From Actinomycetes bacterium (lineage in GTDB: Bacteria > Actinomycetota > Thermoleophilia > Gaiellales > Gaiellaceae), in contig JANXXF010000388.1 of assembly GCA_025350775.1 (NCBI GenBank), positions 1 through 8,338 of the forward strand: a stretch of 8,338 nucleotides of DNA, given 5' to 3'. The translations under genes and the position numbers were made by a program. Below the pieces are notes generated by a model, which did not search any database, was not told where the DNA came from, and worked only from the letters and a program-made list of their open reading frames with translations. Of the stretch, positions 1 through 4,723 are shown in pieces. Each line of letters starts with the position of its first letter. The first letter of the stretch is position 1.

Positions 1-57
1 GTCACCATGTGCATCGGTGGCGGCCAGGGCATGGCAGCGGTCTTCGAGAAGGTATGA
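1..57 (+). CDS. Thiolase (acetyl-CoA acetyltransferase family), C-terminal end only
   Basis: Only the last 18 codons are inside the window, ending at TGA 55-57. The residues VTMCIGGGQGMAAVFEKV match the C-terminal thiolase signature, in which the Cys of the CxGGGxG loop (fourth residue here) is the acid/base cysteine. Thiolases cleave 3-ketoacyl-CoA with CoA in beta-oxidation, or condense two acetyl-CoA units; which of these applies cannot be told from this fragment. The protein ends a few residues after the signature, as is normal for the family. A small membrane-protein gene follows 36 nt downstream on the same strand. Confidence 0.9.
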   Translation, partial: VTMCIGGGQGMAAVFEKV

Positions 58-93
58 CCACCGGCCGGACGTCCCGCAAGGAGGAGCTTCCCG

Positions 94-252
94 ATGCCTA
101 AGGATCAGTACGGTCGGCGCATTCGCATGAGCAAGGTGACCCCGGCGCGCACGGCGCTATCCCCCCGTCGCGCTCGTCAGCTGAGGCTGGTCGCCCTCGC
201 GGCCACCGCGCTGGCGATCGGCCTCGCCGTGATCGCGGCGACCGTCAAGTAG
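94..252 (+). CDS. Small single-span membrane protein, 52 aa, unknown function
   Basis: A short frame runs from ATG 94 to TAG 250-252. A strong Shine-Dalgarno, AAGGAGGAG at 78-86, lies 7 nt ahead of this ATG, which favours it over the internal ATG at codon 12. The first ~30 residues are rich in Arg and Lys. Residues about 31-50 (LVALAATALAIGLAVIAAT) form one hydrophobic helix ending two residues before the stop, so the likely topology is N-terminus inside with a C-terminal anchor. I recognise no family. It follows the thiolase by 36 nt and may be co-transcribed with it. Its last 8 bases overlap the 3' end of the convergent oxidoreductase gene. A real protein is supported by the ribosome-binding site and the helix; the role is unknown. 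Confidence 0.6.
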   Translation: MPKDQYGRRIRMSKVTPARTALSPRRARQLRLVALAATALAIGLAVIAATVK

Positions 253-1186
253 CGGTGGCGGTGGTCGCGGCGCGCAGCCGTGGCAGCACCTCGGCGGCGA
301 ACGCCTCGAGCTCGGGCTCGGGCGGCTGACGCTCGTCGCGGACGAGGCTCAGCACGAGGTGCGTGCAGCCGGCCGCGCGGTAGGCGAGCAGCTGCTCGAC
401 GCAGGCGTCGGCGTCACCGGCGACGACGTACTTGCCGGAGAGGTCGGTCAGGTAGCGCGGCTCGCTGTAGCGCCAGGCAAGGTGCTCGTCGCCGCGGCGC
501 ACCGCCGCGGCATGGTCGGTGCCGTACGACACGTAGACGTAGGCGCCGAAGGCGAAGTCGGGCATGAGGATGCGTCGCGCCGCGCGCGCCTGCGCGCGCA
601 CCTCCGCGTAGGCCCGCTCGCAGCGCTCCGCGGTGTACATGTAGGGCAGGAAGCCGTCGCCTCGTAGCGCCGCCCGCCGCACCGACGGCTCCTTGCGCCC
701 TGCCACCCACAGCGGCGGCCCGCCTGGCCGCACCGGCAGCGGGTTCAGCCAGACATCGTCGAGTGGGTACAGGTCGCCGGCCCACGAGAAGCGGGCGCCC
801 GAGAAGTAGAGCCGGACGATGTCGATGACCTCGTCGGTGCGCCGGCCCAGGAGCTCGTTGGGAACCCCGGCGGCTGGCAGCTCCCGCGGGTTGTCGCCGC
901 CGGTGCCGAGCGCGAGCACCGTGCGCCCGCCGGAGATCCGGTCGATGCCGGCGAACTCCTTGGCCAGCACCGACGGATGGCGCAGCGGCGCGATGGCAGC
1001 AGCGACGCCCACGGCGATGCGCTCCGTGGCGCAGGCCATCGCCGTCGTCATCGAGACCGCGTCCCACACCGGCCGGCTGTGCAGCAGGTGCTCGCCGCAG
1101 AAGAGGCCGTCGTAGCCGAGCTGCTCGACCAGGCCGAACGTCGGCAGGCCCCAGAACTCGTGCCCTGACGTGATGCCGACGAACAT
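245..1186 (-). CDS. LLM-class (luciferase-like) F420-dependent oxidoreductase
   Basis: The 313-residue protein has the length and pattern of single-domain bacterial luciferase-like TIM-barrel oxidoreductases. Visible are a first-strand start MFVGITSGHEFW, GYDGLFCGEH at 24-33, RHPSVLAKEFAGIDRISGGR at 69-88, the LALGTGG strand-loop at 91-97, and LWVAGRKEPSVRRAALRGDG at 159-178. These are the usual cofactor-facing elements of the F420/FMN-binding LLM family. The family performs hydride transfer with reduced F420 or FMN; the substrate cannot be predicted. The start at 1186 is chosen because the protein begins directly with the first barrel strand, although no good Shine-Dalgarno precedes it and a short upstream frame ends in a TGATG overlap with it. 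It lies 78 nt downstream of the exported-protein gene on the same strand, and its 3' end overlaps a small convergent gene by 8 bp. Confidence 0.88.
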   Translation of the reverse strand: MFVGITSGHEFWGLPTFGLVEQLGYDGLFCGEHLLHSRPVWDAVSMTTAMACATERIAVGVAAAIAPLRHPSVLAKEFAGIDRISGGRTVLALGTGGDNPRELPAAGVPNELLGRRTDEVIDIVRLYFSGARFSWAGDLYPLDDVWLNPLPVRPGGPPLWVAGRKEPSVRRAALRGDGFLPYMYTAERCERAYAEVRAQARAARRILMPDFAFGAYVYVSYGTDHAAAVRRGDEHLAWRYSEPRYLTDLSGKYVVAGDADACVEQLLAYRAAGCTHLVLSLVRDERQPPEPELEAFAAEVLPRLRAATTATAT

Positions 1187-1233
1187 CAGGCGGCGGACGC
1201 GCGACTCAACGCGAAGCTGGGGGAGTAGCTCAT
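1186..1233 (-). other. Short upstream frame (15 codons) or gene remnant overlapping the oxidoreductase start
   Basis: On the minus strand, ATG 1233-1231 opens a 15-codon frame (MSYSPSFALSRASAA) whose TGA (1188-1186) shares its A with the oxidoreductase ATG, giving TGATG. The frame stays open upstream, adding VDIDFA just before the ATG and running back into the end of the exported-protein gene. The composition looks more like the end of a coding sequence than spacer. It could be a translational-coupling leader for the oxidoreductase, the 3' remnant of a lost gene, or chance. No ribosome-binding site precedes the ATG, so I call it only as a candidate. Confidence 0.25.
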
Positions 1234-1264
1234 CGCAAAGTCGATGTCGACGCCGCGGCGCGGC

Positions 1265-2170
1265 CTACGTCGTCTTGGCCGTGCCCGTGCCGAGCCCGCC
1301 GAGCAGCGCCTCGAACAGCTTGTCGAGCGGTTTGAACGCGGACGGCCGCTCAAACTGAACCTTTTGGCCGAACTTCGACATGTTGATCGTCACCGTGATG
1401 GACTCCGACTTGAGGCCCTTCGTGCCGGAGGCCGGTAGCGGCAGGAGCCCGCCTGTCGACGACTTCGCGGCCGCAATGTCCTGCGGGCTGAGCGTCGAAA
1501 CGATCCCGATCCGGCGGGGCAGCACGTCGTCGCGGCCAATCAGCAGCGTCACAGCGGTCTTCCCGGCGAGCCGCGTGACGTTCACCGAGCTCCCGGTCGA
1601 GAGGCCGCTGCTCTTGCTCACCTTCGCCAGCTCCTTGGGGTCGAACGACCCTGTGAGCAGCCAGGTGGCCACGCCGTCCACCGTCGGCCCCTCGGCCACC
1701 TTCACGTCGAGGCCACTGCGCAGGAGGTCGGAGAGCGAGCCGGTGAGCTGCTTGGGGCTGGTGTCGAGCGTCAGGCCGCTGCCCTTGGCTTTCGTGTCCT
1801 TCAGCCCGTACCAGGCGCCGCCGAAGTTGATGTAGAGCTCGGTGCCGCTCGTCCGCAGCTCCGCGGCCAGCGCCTGCCCACTCGCCGACAGCTTCCCGGC
1901 TACGACGATCGTCTTCTGCGAGAGATCGCCCTTCACTGTGATGTCGGCCGGGGGGACGAGCTTTTTGACCTGGGCCGGGGTGAGCGAGCCGTCACCTGTC
2001 GCAGTCGCGTGCAGCTCGACCTCGAGGTGGAGGCCGTCCTTTTTCTGGAGCGCTGCGGCGCTGCTCGCGAGCAGCTTGTCGGCTGCGGGGGGCGACGCGG
2101 CCAGCGCGGACGGCGCGAGCACGGCGACGAGGGCGGCGAGCACGACGGGGAGAAGCGGGCGCATGCGCAT
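1265..2170 (-). CDS. Exported LppX/LprG-like (LolA-fold) protein
   Basis: The 301-residue protein starts with a Sec signal peptide: MRMRP, a hydrophobic core at 6-20, and an ALA-ASP cleavage site after about residue 24. There is no lipobox cysteine, so it looks secreted and not lipid-anchored, unlike mycobacterial LppX and LprG. The rest is a beta-rich domain of alternating strands, for example ITVKGDLSQKTIVVAGKL, ELYINFGGAWYGL, and near the C-terminus SITVTINMSKFGQKVQFERP. That last stretch resembles the closing strand-proline pattern of the LppX_LprAFG family, whose half-barrel fold binds lipids in the cell envelope. Family assignment is from pattern only. An alternative start is the ATG two codons in (2164-2162). 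A -10-like box CATACT sits 6 nt before the ATG, suggesting a leaderless mRNA. It is divergent from the ODP/OsmC operon. Confidence 0.6.
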   Translation of the reverse strand: MRMRPLLPVVLAALVAVLAPSALAASPPAADKLLASSAAALQKKDGLHLEVELHATATGDGSLTPAQVKKLVPPADITVKGDLSQKTIVVAGKLSASGQALAAELRTSGTELYINFGGAWYGLKDTKAKGSGLTLDTSPKQLTGSLSDLLRSGLDVKVAEGPTVDGVATWLLTGSFDPKELAKVSKSSGLSTGSSVNVTRLAGKTAVTLLIGRDDVLPRRIGIVSTLSPQDIAAAKSSTGGLLPLPASGTKGLKSESITVTINMSKFGQKVQFERPSAFKPLDKLFEALLGGLGTGTAKTT

Positions 2171-2176
2171 GTCTCA

Positions 2177-2182
2177 AGTATG
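2177..2182 (-). promoter_or_regulatory. -10-like box of the exported-protein gene (leaderless)
   Basis: The minus-strand hexamer CATACT lies 6 nt upstream of the ATG at 2170, so transcription would start at or next to the A of the start codon. There is no convincing Shine-Dalgarno, which agrees with a leaderless mRNA. The -35 position (about 2200-2205, TGGCGG) is a poor match. One arm of the 18-bp inverted repeat fills the spacer between the two boxes. Confidence 0.4.
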
Positions 2183-2233
2183 CGCGCTGCAGGGCGCGGC
2201 CGCCAGGCACGCTGCCCGCGCCCTGCAGCGCGC
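2182..2233. repeat. 18-bp perfect inverted repeat; two near-palindromic CTGCAG-centred sites
   Basis: The arms 2182-2199 (GCGCGCTGCAGGGCGCGG) and 2216-2233 are perfect reverse complements separated by 16 nt. Each arm is itself a near-palindrome around CTGCAG (centres 2189.5 and 2225.5, 36 bp apart), with only one mismatched pair in GCGCgCTGCAGgGCGC. It lies between two divergent starts. The left arm fills the -10/-35 spacer of the minus-strand gene, and the right arm falls about 52-69 bp upstream of the plus-strand start. That placement fits a pair of operators for a dimeric regulator; a cruciform or RNA hairpin is the alternative. The geometry is seen directly; the operator role is inferred. 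Confidence 0.6.
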
Positions 2234-2245
2234 CCTGCCCGCGCC
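2212..2245. repeat. 11-nt direct repeat in the divergent intergenic region
   Basis: CTGCCCGCGCC occurs at 2212-2222 and again at 2235-2245, a period of 23 bp (about two helical turns). The first copy overlaps the right arm of the inverted repeat and the second lies just upstream of the expected -35 region of the plus-strand operon. It could be a regulator repeat or chance in GC-rich DNA. Confidence 0.35.
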
Positions 2246-2271
2246 TGCTGGAATCCCGTGCGGCCGCACTG

Positions 2272-2277
2272 TAGGAT
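2272..2277 (+). promoter_or_regulatory. -10-like box of the ODP/OsmC operon (leaderless)
   Basis: The hexamer TAGGAT (TANNAT pattern) is followed by 7 nt and then the ATG at 2285, so the transcript would begin at or within a base of the start codon. No Shine-Dalgarno precedes the ATG. The -35 position (about 2249-2254, TGGAAT) is a weak match to TTGACA, which would suit a promoter needing an activator at the adjacent dyad sites. Confidence 0.45.
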
Positions 2278-2284
2278 CGCTCGC

Positions 2285-3130
2285 ATGGCCATTGCCCAGG
2301 CTGTCAGCCAGTCTCTCGAGCTCGCCTCCGGTGCGCTGTACGCGCTCGGCGGCGTCGTCCCCGTCGACGGTCGAATCAGCTGGTTCGACGAGTCGGCCCG
2401 CGGCTTCGCGCCGCTCCTCTGCTACCTCGCCACCGAGCCGGACGGCGACGTCATGCTCGACACGAGCCTGCCCATCTTCGAGCGCGAGATCGTCGCGCAG
2501 CTCGGCAGCCTGCACCCGGCCGACAAGCCGCTGTCGCTGGCGCTGTCGCGCAACCCCGAGTTCGATTCGGTCGGCAATGCCGGCCTCATCCTCACGACCT
2601 TCCGCACGCAGCAGCTGATCTCGGTGTTCAACGCCGAGCCGTGGCTCTACTTCCGCAGCCGTTCCGGCGCCGTCCCGCCCGAGGGGCGGCCCGCCGACAT
2701 GCGCCCGGAGTGGATCGAGATCAAGCGGGGCATGGAGATCCCGGTCGGCAGCGGCGGTCGCAGCCTGCTGGTCACGATCGCGCCGTTGCGCCTGCTCTCG
2801 ACCGTCTGGGCATACGACGCCGCCACGCGGACGCTGTTCACCTCGGACGCGTTCGGACACAACCTGATGGAGCGCGAGGACGATCCGTGGATCGTCGACA
2901 CGAGCAACGACACGACGTCGTACGAGCAGGTGCGCGACCACCTGCTCGCCAAGTTCGACTGGCTCGCTGCAGCACACACCGAGCTCATCCGCGAGCAGCT
3001 CAGCGAGGTCTTCGCAACCCTCGACGTCGAGACCATCGCACCCCAGTTCGGTCGGCTCATCCGCGGCCGGGACGTCGTCGCGCGCCATCGCGACCTCGTG
3101 CTCGCTGCCCTCGAGGAAGTAGGGGTCTAA
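2285..3130 (+). CDS. ODP-family (flavodiiron/metallo-beta-lactamase-like) protein, degenerate metal site
   Basis: The 281-residue protein has the oxygen-binding di-iron (ODP) domain layout of flavodiiron proteins, without the flavodoxin domain. The clearest landmark is LFTSDAFG at 184-191, with the conserved Asp188. Aligning by eye, the HxExDH ligand motif is NPEFDS at 90-95: Glu92 and Asp94 remain but both histidines are gone. The HWPDS histidine is Arg169 in APLRLLSTVWAY, and the C-terminal ligand of APxHG is Phe in IAPQFGRL (251-258). A normal di-iron site is therefore unlikely, suggesting a structural or regulatory partner. The frame is open further upstream, but ATG 2285 is chosen because the similarity begins there and a -10-like box precedes it. 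The stop overlaps the next gene's ATG by 1 nt (TAATG), implying translational coupling to the related next protein. Confidence 0.72.
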   Translation: MAIAQAVSQSLELASGALYALGGVVPVDGRISWFDESARGFAPLLCYLATEPDGDVMLDTSLPIFEREIVAQLGSLHPADKPLSLALSRNPEFDSVGNAGLILTTFRTQQLISVFNAEPWLYFRSRSGAVPPEGRPADMRPEWIEIKRGMEIPVGSGGRSLLVTIAPLRLLSTVWAYDAATRTLFTSDAFGHNLMEREDDPWIVDTSNDTTSYEQVRDHLLAKFDWLAAAHTELIREQLSEVFATLDVETIAPQFGRLIRGRDVVARHRDLVLAALEEVGV

Positions 3131-3909
3131 TGCGTGACATCGGCCTTCCGCGCGAGCTTGCGCCCGGCATCTTCTGGCTCTCCGATTGCCTTGCCATGGA
3201 GCACGAGGGCATGCTGGTGCACGCCTACAGCTCGGCCTACCTCGTGGTCGGCAGCGAGTCGTCGCTGCTGGTCGACACCGGGCACCCCAAGGACTGGGCG
3301 ACGATCTGCGAGCAGCTCGACATCTGCCACGCGAAGGGCGCGCCGCCGGTCAAGTACATCATGCCGACCCACTCCGAGGTGCCGCACGCAGCGAACCTCG
3401 CATCGCTGCTCGACCGCTACCCGGAGGCGATGGTCTACGGCGATGTCCGCGACTACCACCTCATCTTCCCCGAGGCCGTCGACCGGCTGGTACCGATGAA
3501 GGCCGGCGCTGAGATCGACCTCGGCACGACGACGTTCGTCTTCCTCGAGGCCGTCGTCAAGGACCTCGTCACCTCGCTGTGGGGCTACTCGACCGCGCAG
3601 CGCTGCCTGTTCCCCGGTGACGGGTTCGCGTACATGCACCACCACCACCAGGGCGAGTGCGGCATGACCGCCGAGGAGTGCCCCGACCTGCCGGTAGAGG
3701 AGTTCACTGCGCTCTTCTCGGAGTACGCGCTCTACTGGACACGCTTCACCGACATGGACGGCGTGATCGCCCGGCTCGACGCGATGCTCGACGTCGACTA
3801 CCCGGTCGACCTGATCGCGCCCGGCCATGGCAATCCGGTGCTCCAGCCGTCCGTGACCTTCCCGCGGGTCAAGGAAGGCCTCCTGCTGGGCGCCAGCGTC
3901 ACGAACTAG
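3130..3909 (+). CDS. ODP-family (flavodiiron/metallo-beta-lactamase-like) protein, probably metal-binding
   Basis: This 259-residue stand-alone ODP/MBL-fold protein starts at ATG 3130, overlapping the preceding stop by 1 nt, with a weak purine-rich stretch (GAGGAAG, 3113-3119) upstream. Landmarks are LLVDTGHP at 46-53, THSEVPH at 80-86 (ligands His81, Glu83, His86; the usual Asp is Pro85), KDLVTSLWGY at 144-153 (Asp145 where flavodiiron proteins have the HWPDS histidine), LFPGDGFAY at 160-168 (Asp164) and IAPGHGNPV at 229-237 (His233). Most ligand positions thus carry metal-binding residues, so a di-iron or single-iron centre is plausible. In the family such centres bind or reduce O2, NO or peroxide. 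With no flavodoxin domain, electrons must come from elsewhere or the domain is a sensor. After Asp164 there is an unusual MHHHH segment and two cysteines (177, 184). Eight nt separate it from the OsmC-family gene. Confidence 0.78.
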   Translation: MRDIGLPRELAPGIFWLSDCLAMEHEGMLVHAYSSAYLVVGSESSLLVDTGHPKDWATICEQLDICHAKGAPPVKYIMPTHSEVPHAANLASLLDRYPEAMVYGDVRDYHLIFPEAVDRLVPMKAGAEIDLGTTTFVFLEAVVKDLVTSLWGYSTAQRCLFPGDGFAYMHHHHQGECGMTAEECPDLPVEEFTALFSEYALYWTRFTDMDGVIARLDAMLDVDYPVDLIAPGHGNPVLQPSVTFPRVKEGLLLGASVTN

Positions 3910-3913
3910 GAGG
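3908..3913 (+). promoter_or_regulatory. Ribosome-binding site of the OsmC-family gene
   Basis: AGGAGG overlaps the TAG stop of the preceding gene and sits 4 nt before GTG 3918. It decides in favour of this GTG start over any downstream codon. Confidence 0.7.
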
Positions 3914-3917
3914 AGCC

Positions 3918-4388
3918 GTGGACACTCCTGACCGCTACTTCACGTTCCACGCCGAGACGTTCTCGAGCGGGACGAAGGGGCGCGCATTCTCGCGCATCCG
4001 CAACAACGTCTTCGTGGTCGACGACCCGTCGCGTCCCGGCTACGACGGCCCCGGCGAGGAGCCGGGCGCCGGTGAGCTGTTCATGGCGGCGATCACGACG
4101 TGCGCCGGCCTGATGATGGAGCGCTTGGCCCGCGCCGACGGCCTGCCGCTCGAGCGCGTGCACGTCGGCATGGACGGGTCGCTCGACACGCAGGCGGATT
4201 TCGGCAGCAACCCGCCCGTCCTCGACAGCGCGCGCATGCTGTTCACCTTTACGGGGCTGTCGGGGGAGCAGGCCGAGCAGCTCGTAGAGACATTCAAACG
4301 CCGCTGACCGCTGTACGGCTCGGTCGCGGTCGCGACCCCCAACACCGTTGTCGAGTGGCGCCTGGAGGAAGAGCAGCCGGACGCATAG
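3918..4388 (+). CDS. OsmC-family selenoprotein, TGA 4305-4307 read as selenocysteine
   Basis: The OsmC/Ohr fold family comprises thiol peroxidases that use two conserved cysteines, one in a central helix and one near the C-terminus. From GTG 3918 the frame gives 129 residues, including GELFMAAITTCAGLMMERLA (52-71) with the first cysteine, Cys62. It then meets TGA at codon 130. In the same frame follow PLYGSVAVATPNTVVEW and nine more residues to TAG 4386-4388, with codons ending almost always in G or C. In the family the residue before PLY/PVY-type sequence is the second cysteine, so TGA stands exactly at the redox residue. Full length is 156 residues, normal for OsmC-like proteins; 129 would be short and lack the last strands. 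A SECIS-like hairpin follows the TGA. The likely product is a Cys62/Sec130 peroxidase acting on hydroperoxides. A nonsense mutation or sequencing error is the main alternative. It is the last gene of the ODP operon. Confidence 0.82.
4305..4307 (+). other. In-frame TGA, predicted selenocysteine codon (Sec130)
   Basis: The TGA lies between TTC AAA CGC CGC and CCG CTG TAC GGC, in the OsmC-family frame. One base change from TGC or TGT would restore the conserved cysteine. The reading frame and codon bias continue downstream for 26 codons. Confidence 0.75.
4308..4344 (+). promoter_or_regulatory. Bacterial SECIS-like stem-loop downstream of the in-frame TGA
   Basis: GGTCGC (4322-4327) and GCGACC (4332-4337) form a perfect 6-bp stem with a 4-nt apical loop, GGTC (4328-4331). 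The loop starts 20 nt after the TGA. A lower helix of ACGG (4315-4318) with CCGT (4345-4348) can form across an internal loop. In E. coli fdhF the SECIS apical loop also carries GGUC, with the key G and U read by SelB at nearly the same distance from the UGA. The match in loop sequence and spacing is what supports this call; folding was done by eye. The element lies inside the coding sequence, as bacterial SECIS elements do. Confidence 0.7.
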
Positions 4389-4519
4389 GCGCTCCGGCGG
4401 CGAGGTGCGCGCTGCGGCGCCCGGCAGCCTTGGCCTCGTAGAGCGTGGCGGCGGCGACAGCCAGCAGGCCGCCGACGGTGATCTGCGGGTGTGGCCCGGC
4501 GCCGGGGCTGTGGAAATGG
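4389..4519. other. Intergenic stretch, no supportable gene
   Basis: Between the OsmC-family TAG and the tRNA terminator hairpin. On the minus strand one frame reads a short hydrophobic stretch, ITVGGLLAVAAATLYEA, but no ATG, GTG or TTG start with a ribosome-binding site precedes it. I see no repeat or RNA element. Confidence 0.5.
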
Positions 4520-4546
4520 CGAAACCCGCTGGTGAGGCGGGTTTCG
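4520..4546 (-). terminator. Intrinsic terminator hairpin of the tRNA-Gln gene (probably bidirectional)
   Basis: CGAAACCCGC (4520-4529) and GCGGGTTTCG (4537-4546) form a perfect 10-bp stem with a 7-nt loop. It starts 5 nt after the 3' end of the minus-strand tRNA. Since the arms carry AAA and TTT, the hairpin could also end the plus-strand OsmC operon, which stops 131 nt upstream. The trailing minus-strand sequence (CCATTTCC) has only a short T run. Confidence 0.7.
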
Positions 4547-4551
4547 TGAGG

Positions 4552-4622
4552 CTGCGGGACAGGGATTCGAACCCCAACTTCCCGGTCCAGAGCCGGGCGT
4601 CCTACCGTTAGACGATCCCGCA
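4552..4622 (-). tRNA. tRNA-Gln (anticodon CUG)
   Basis: The 71-nt minus-strand sequence folds as a complete cloverleaf. The acceptor stem TGCGGGA pairs with TCCCGCA, with discriminator G. The D arm is GTC TAACGGTAG GAC, the anticodon stem CCCGG/CCGGG encloses loop CTCTGGA with anticodon CTG, the variable loop is 4 nt, and the T arm has loop TTCGAAT (TGGGG/CCCTG with two wobble pairs at its base). CCA is not encoded (the gene is followed by CCT). The anticodon reads CAG. It is not one of the co-oriented protein operons: it has its own -10 box and terminator. Confidence 0.95.
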
Positions 4623-4633
4623 ACGGCCGAACG

Positions 4634-4639
4634 ATTGTA
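4634..4639 (-). promoter_or_regulatory. -10 box of the tRNA-Gln gene
   Basis: The minus-strand hexamer TACAAT is near consensus and ends 11 nt before the mature tRNA 5' end, putting the start about 5 nt upstream of the tRNA. No clear TTGACA-like -35 is seen 16-19 nt upstream. Confidence 0.6.
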
Positions 4640-4693
4640 GCGCCTTGACGCGGGTGACCGGTTGATGGGCAGCACGGGCCGCGAGTTCACGCT

Positions 4694-4718
4694 GCGGGGC
4701 GCCGTGGCGCTGCCCCGC
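4694..4718 (-). terminator. GC-rich hairpin just downstream of the HD-domain gene, possible terminator
   Basis: GCGGGGC (4694-4700) and GCCCCGC (4712-4718) pair over 7 bp with an 11-nt loop, starting 5 nt after the stop of the HD-domain gene on the minus strand. There is no U tract after it, so it is at best a weak or U-less terminator, or a 3'-end stabilising hairpin for the ABC operon. Confidence 0.35.
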
Positions 4719-4723
4719 CGCTC

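Noticed and set aside
238..268. Weak hairpin GCGACC/GGTCGC between the convergent genes as a terminator.
   Set aside because: Only 6 bp with a 19-nt loop and no T run.
2009..2284. Upstream extension of the first ODP gene.
   Set aside because: It runs antisense through the exported-protein gene and the inverted repeat; similarity and a -10-like box point to ATG 2285.
2641..3129. Upstream extension of the second ODP gene's frame.
   Set aside because: It overlaps the first ODP gene in another frame and is Arg/Ala/Pro-rich shadow sequence; ATG 3130 starts the domain.
3918..4307. OsmC-family gene ending at the TGA (129 aa).
   Set aside because: It would end just before the conserved second cysteine position and drop clearly coding downstream sequence; the longer Sec reading fits better.
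4294..4623. Minus-strand frame spanning the tRNA and the OsmC 3' end, with hydrophobic stretch ITVGGLLAVAAATLYEA.
   Set aside because: Its ATG lies inside the tRNA gene, it crosses a terminator hairpin, and no nearer start or ribosome-binding site exists.
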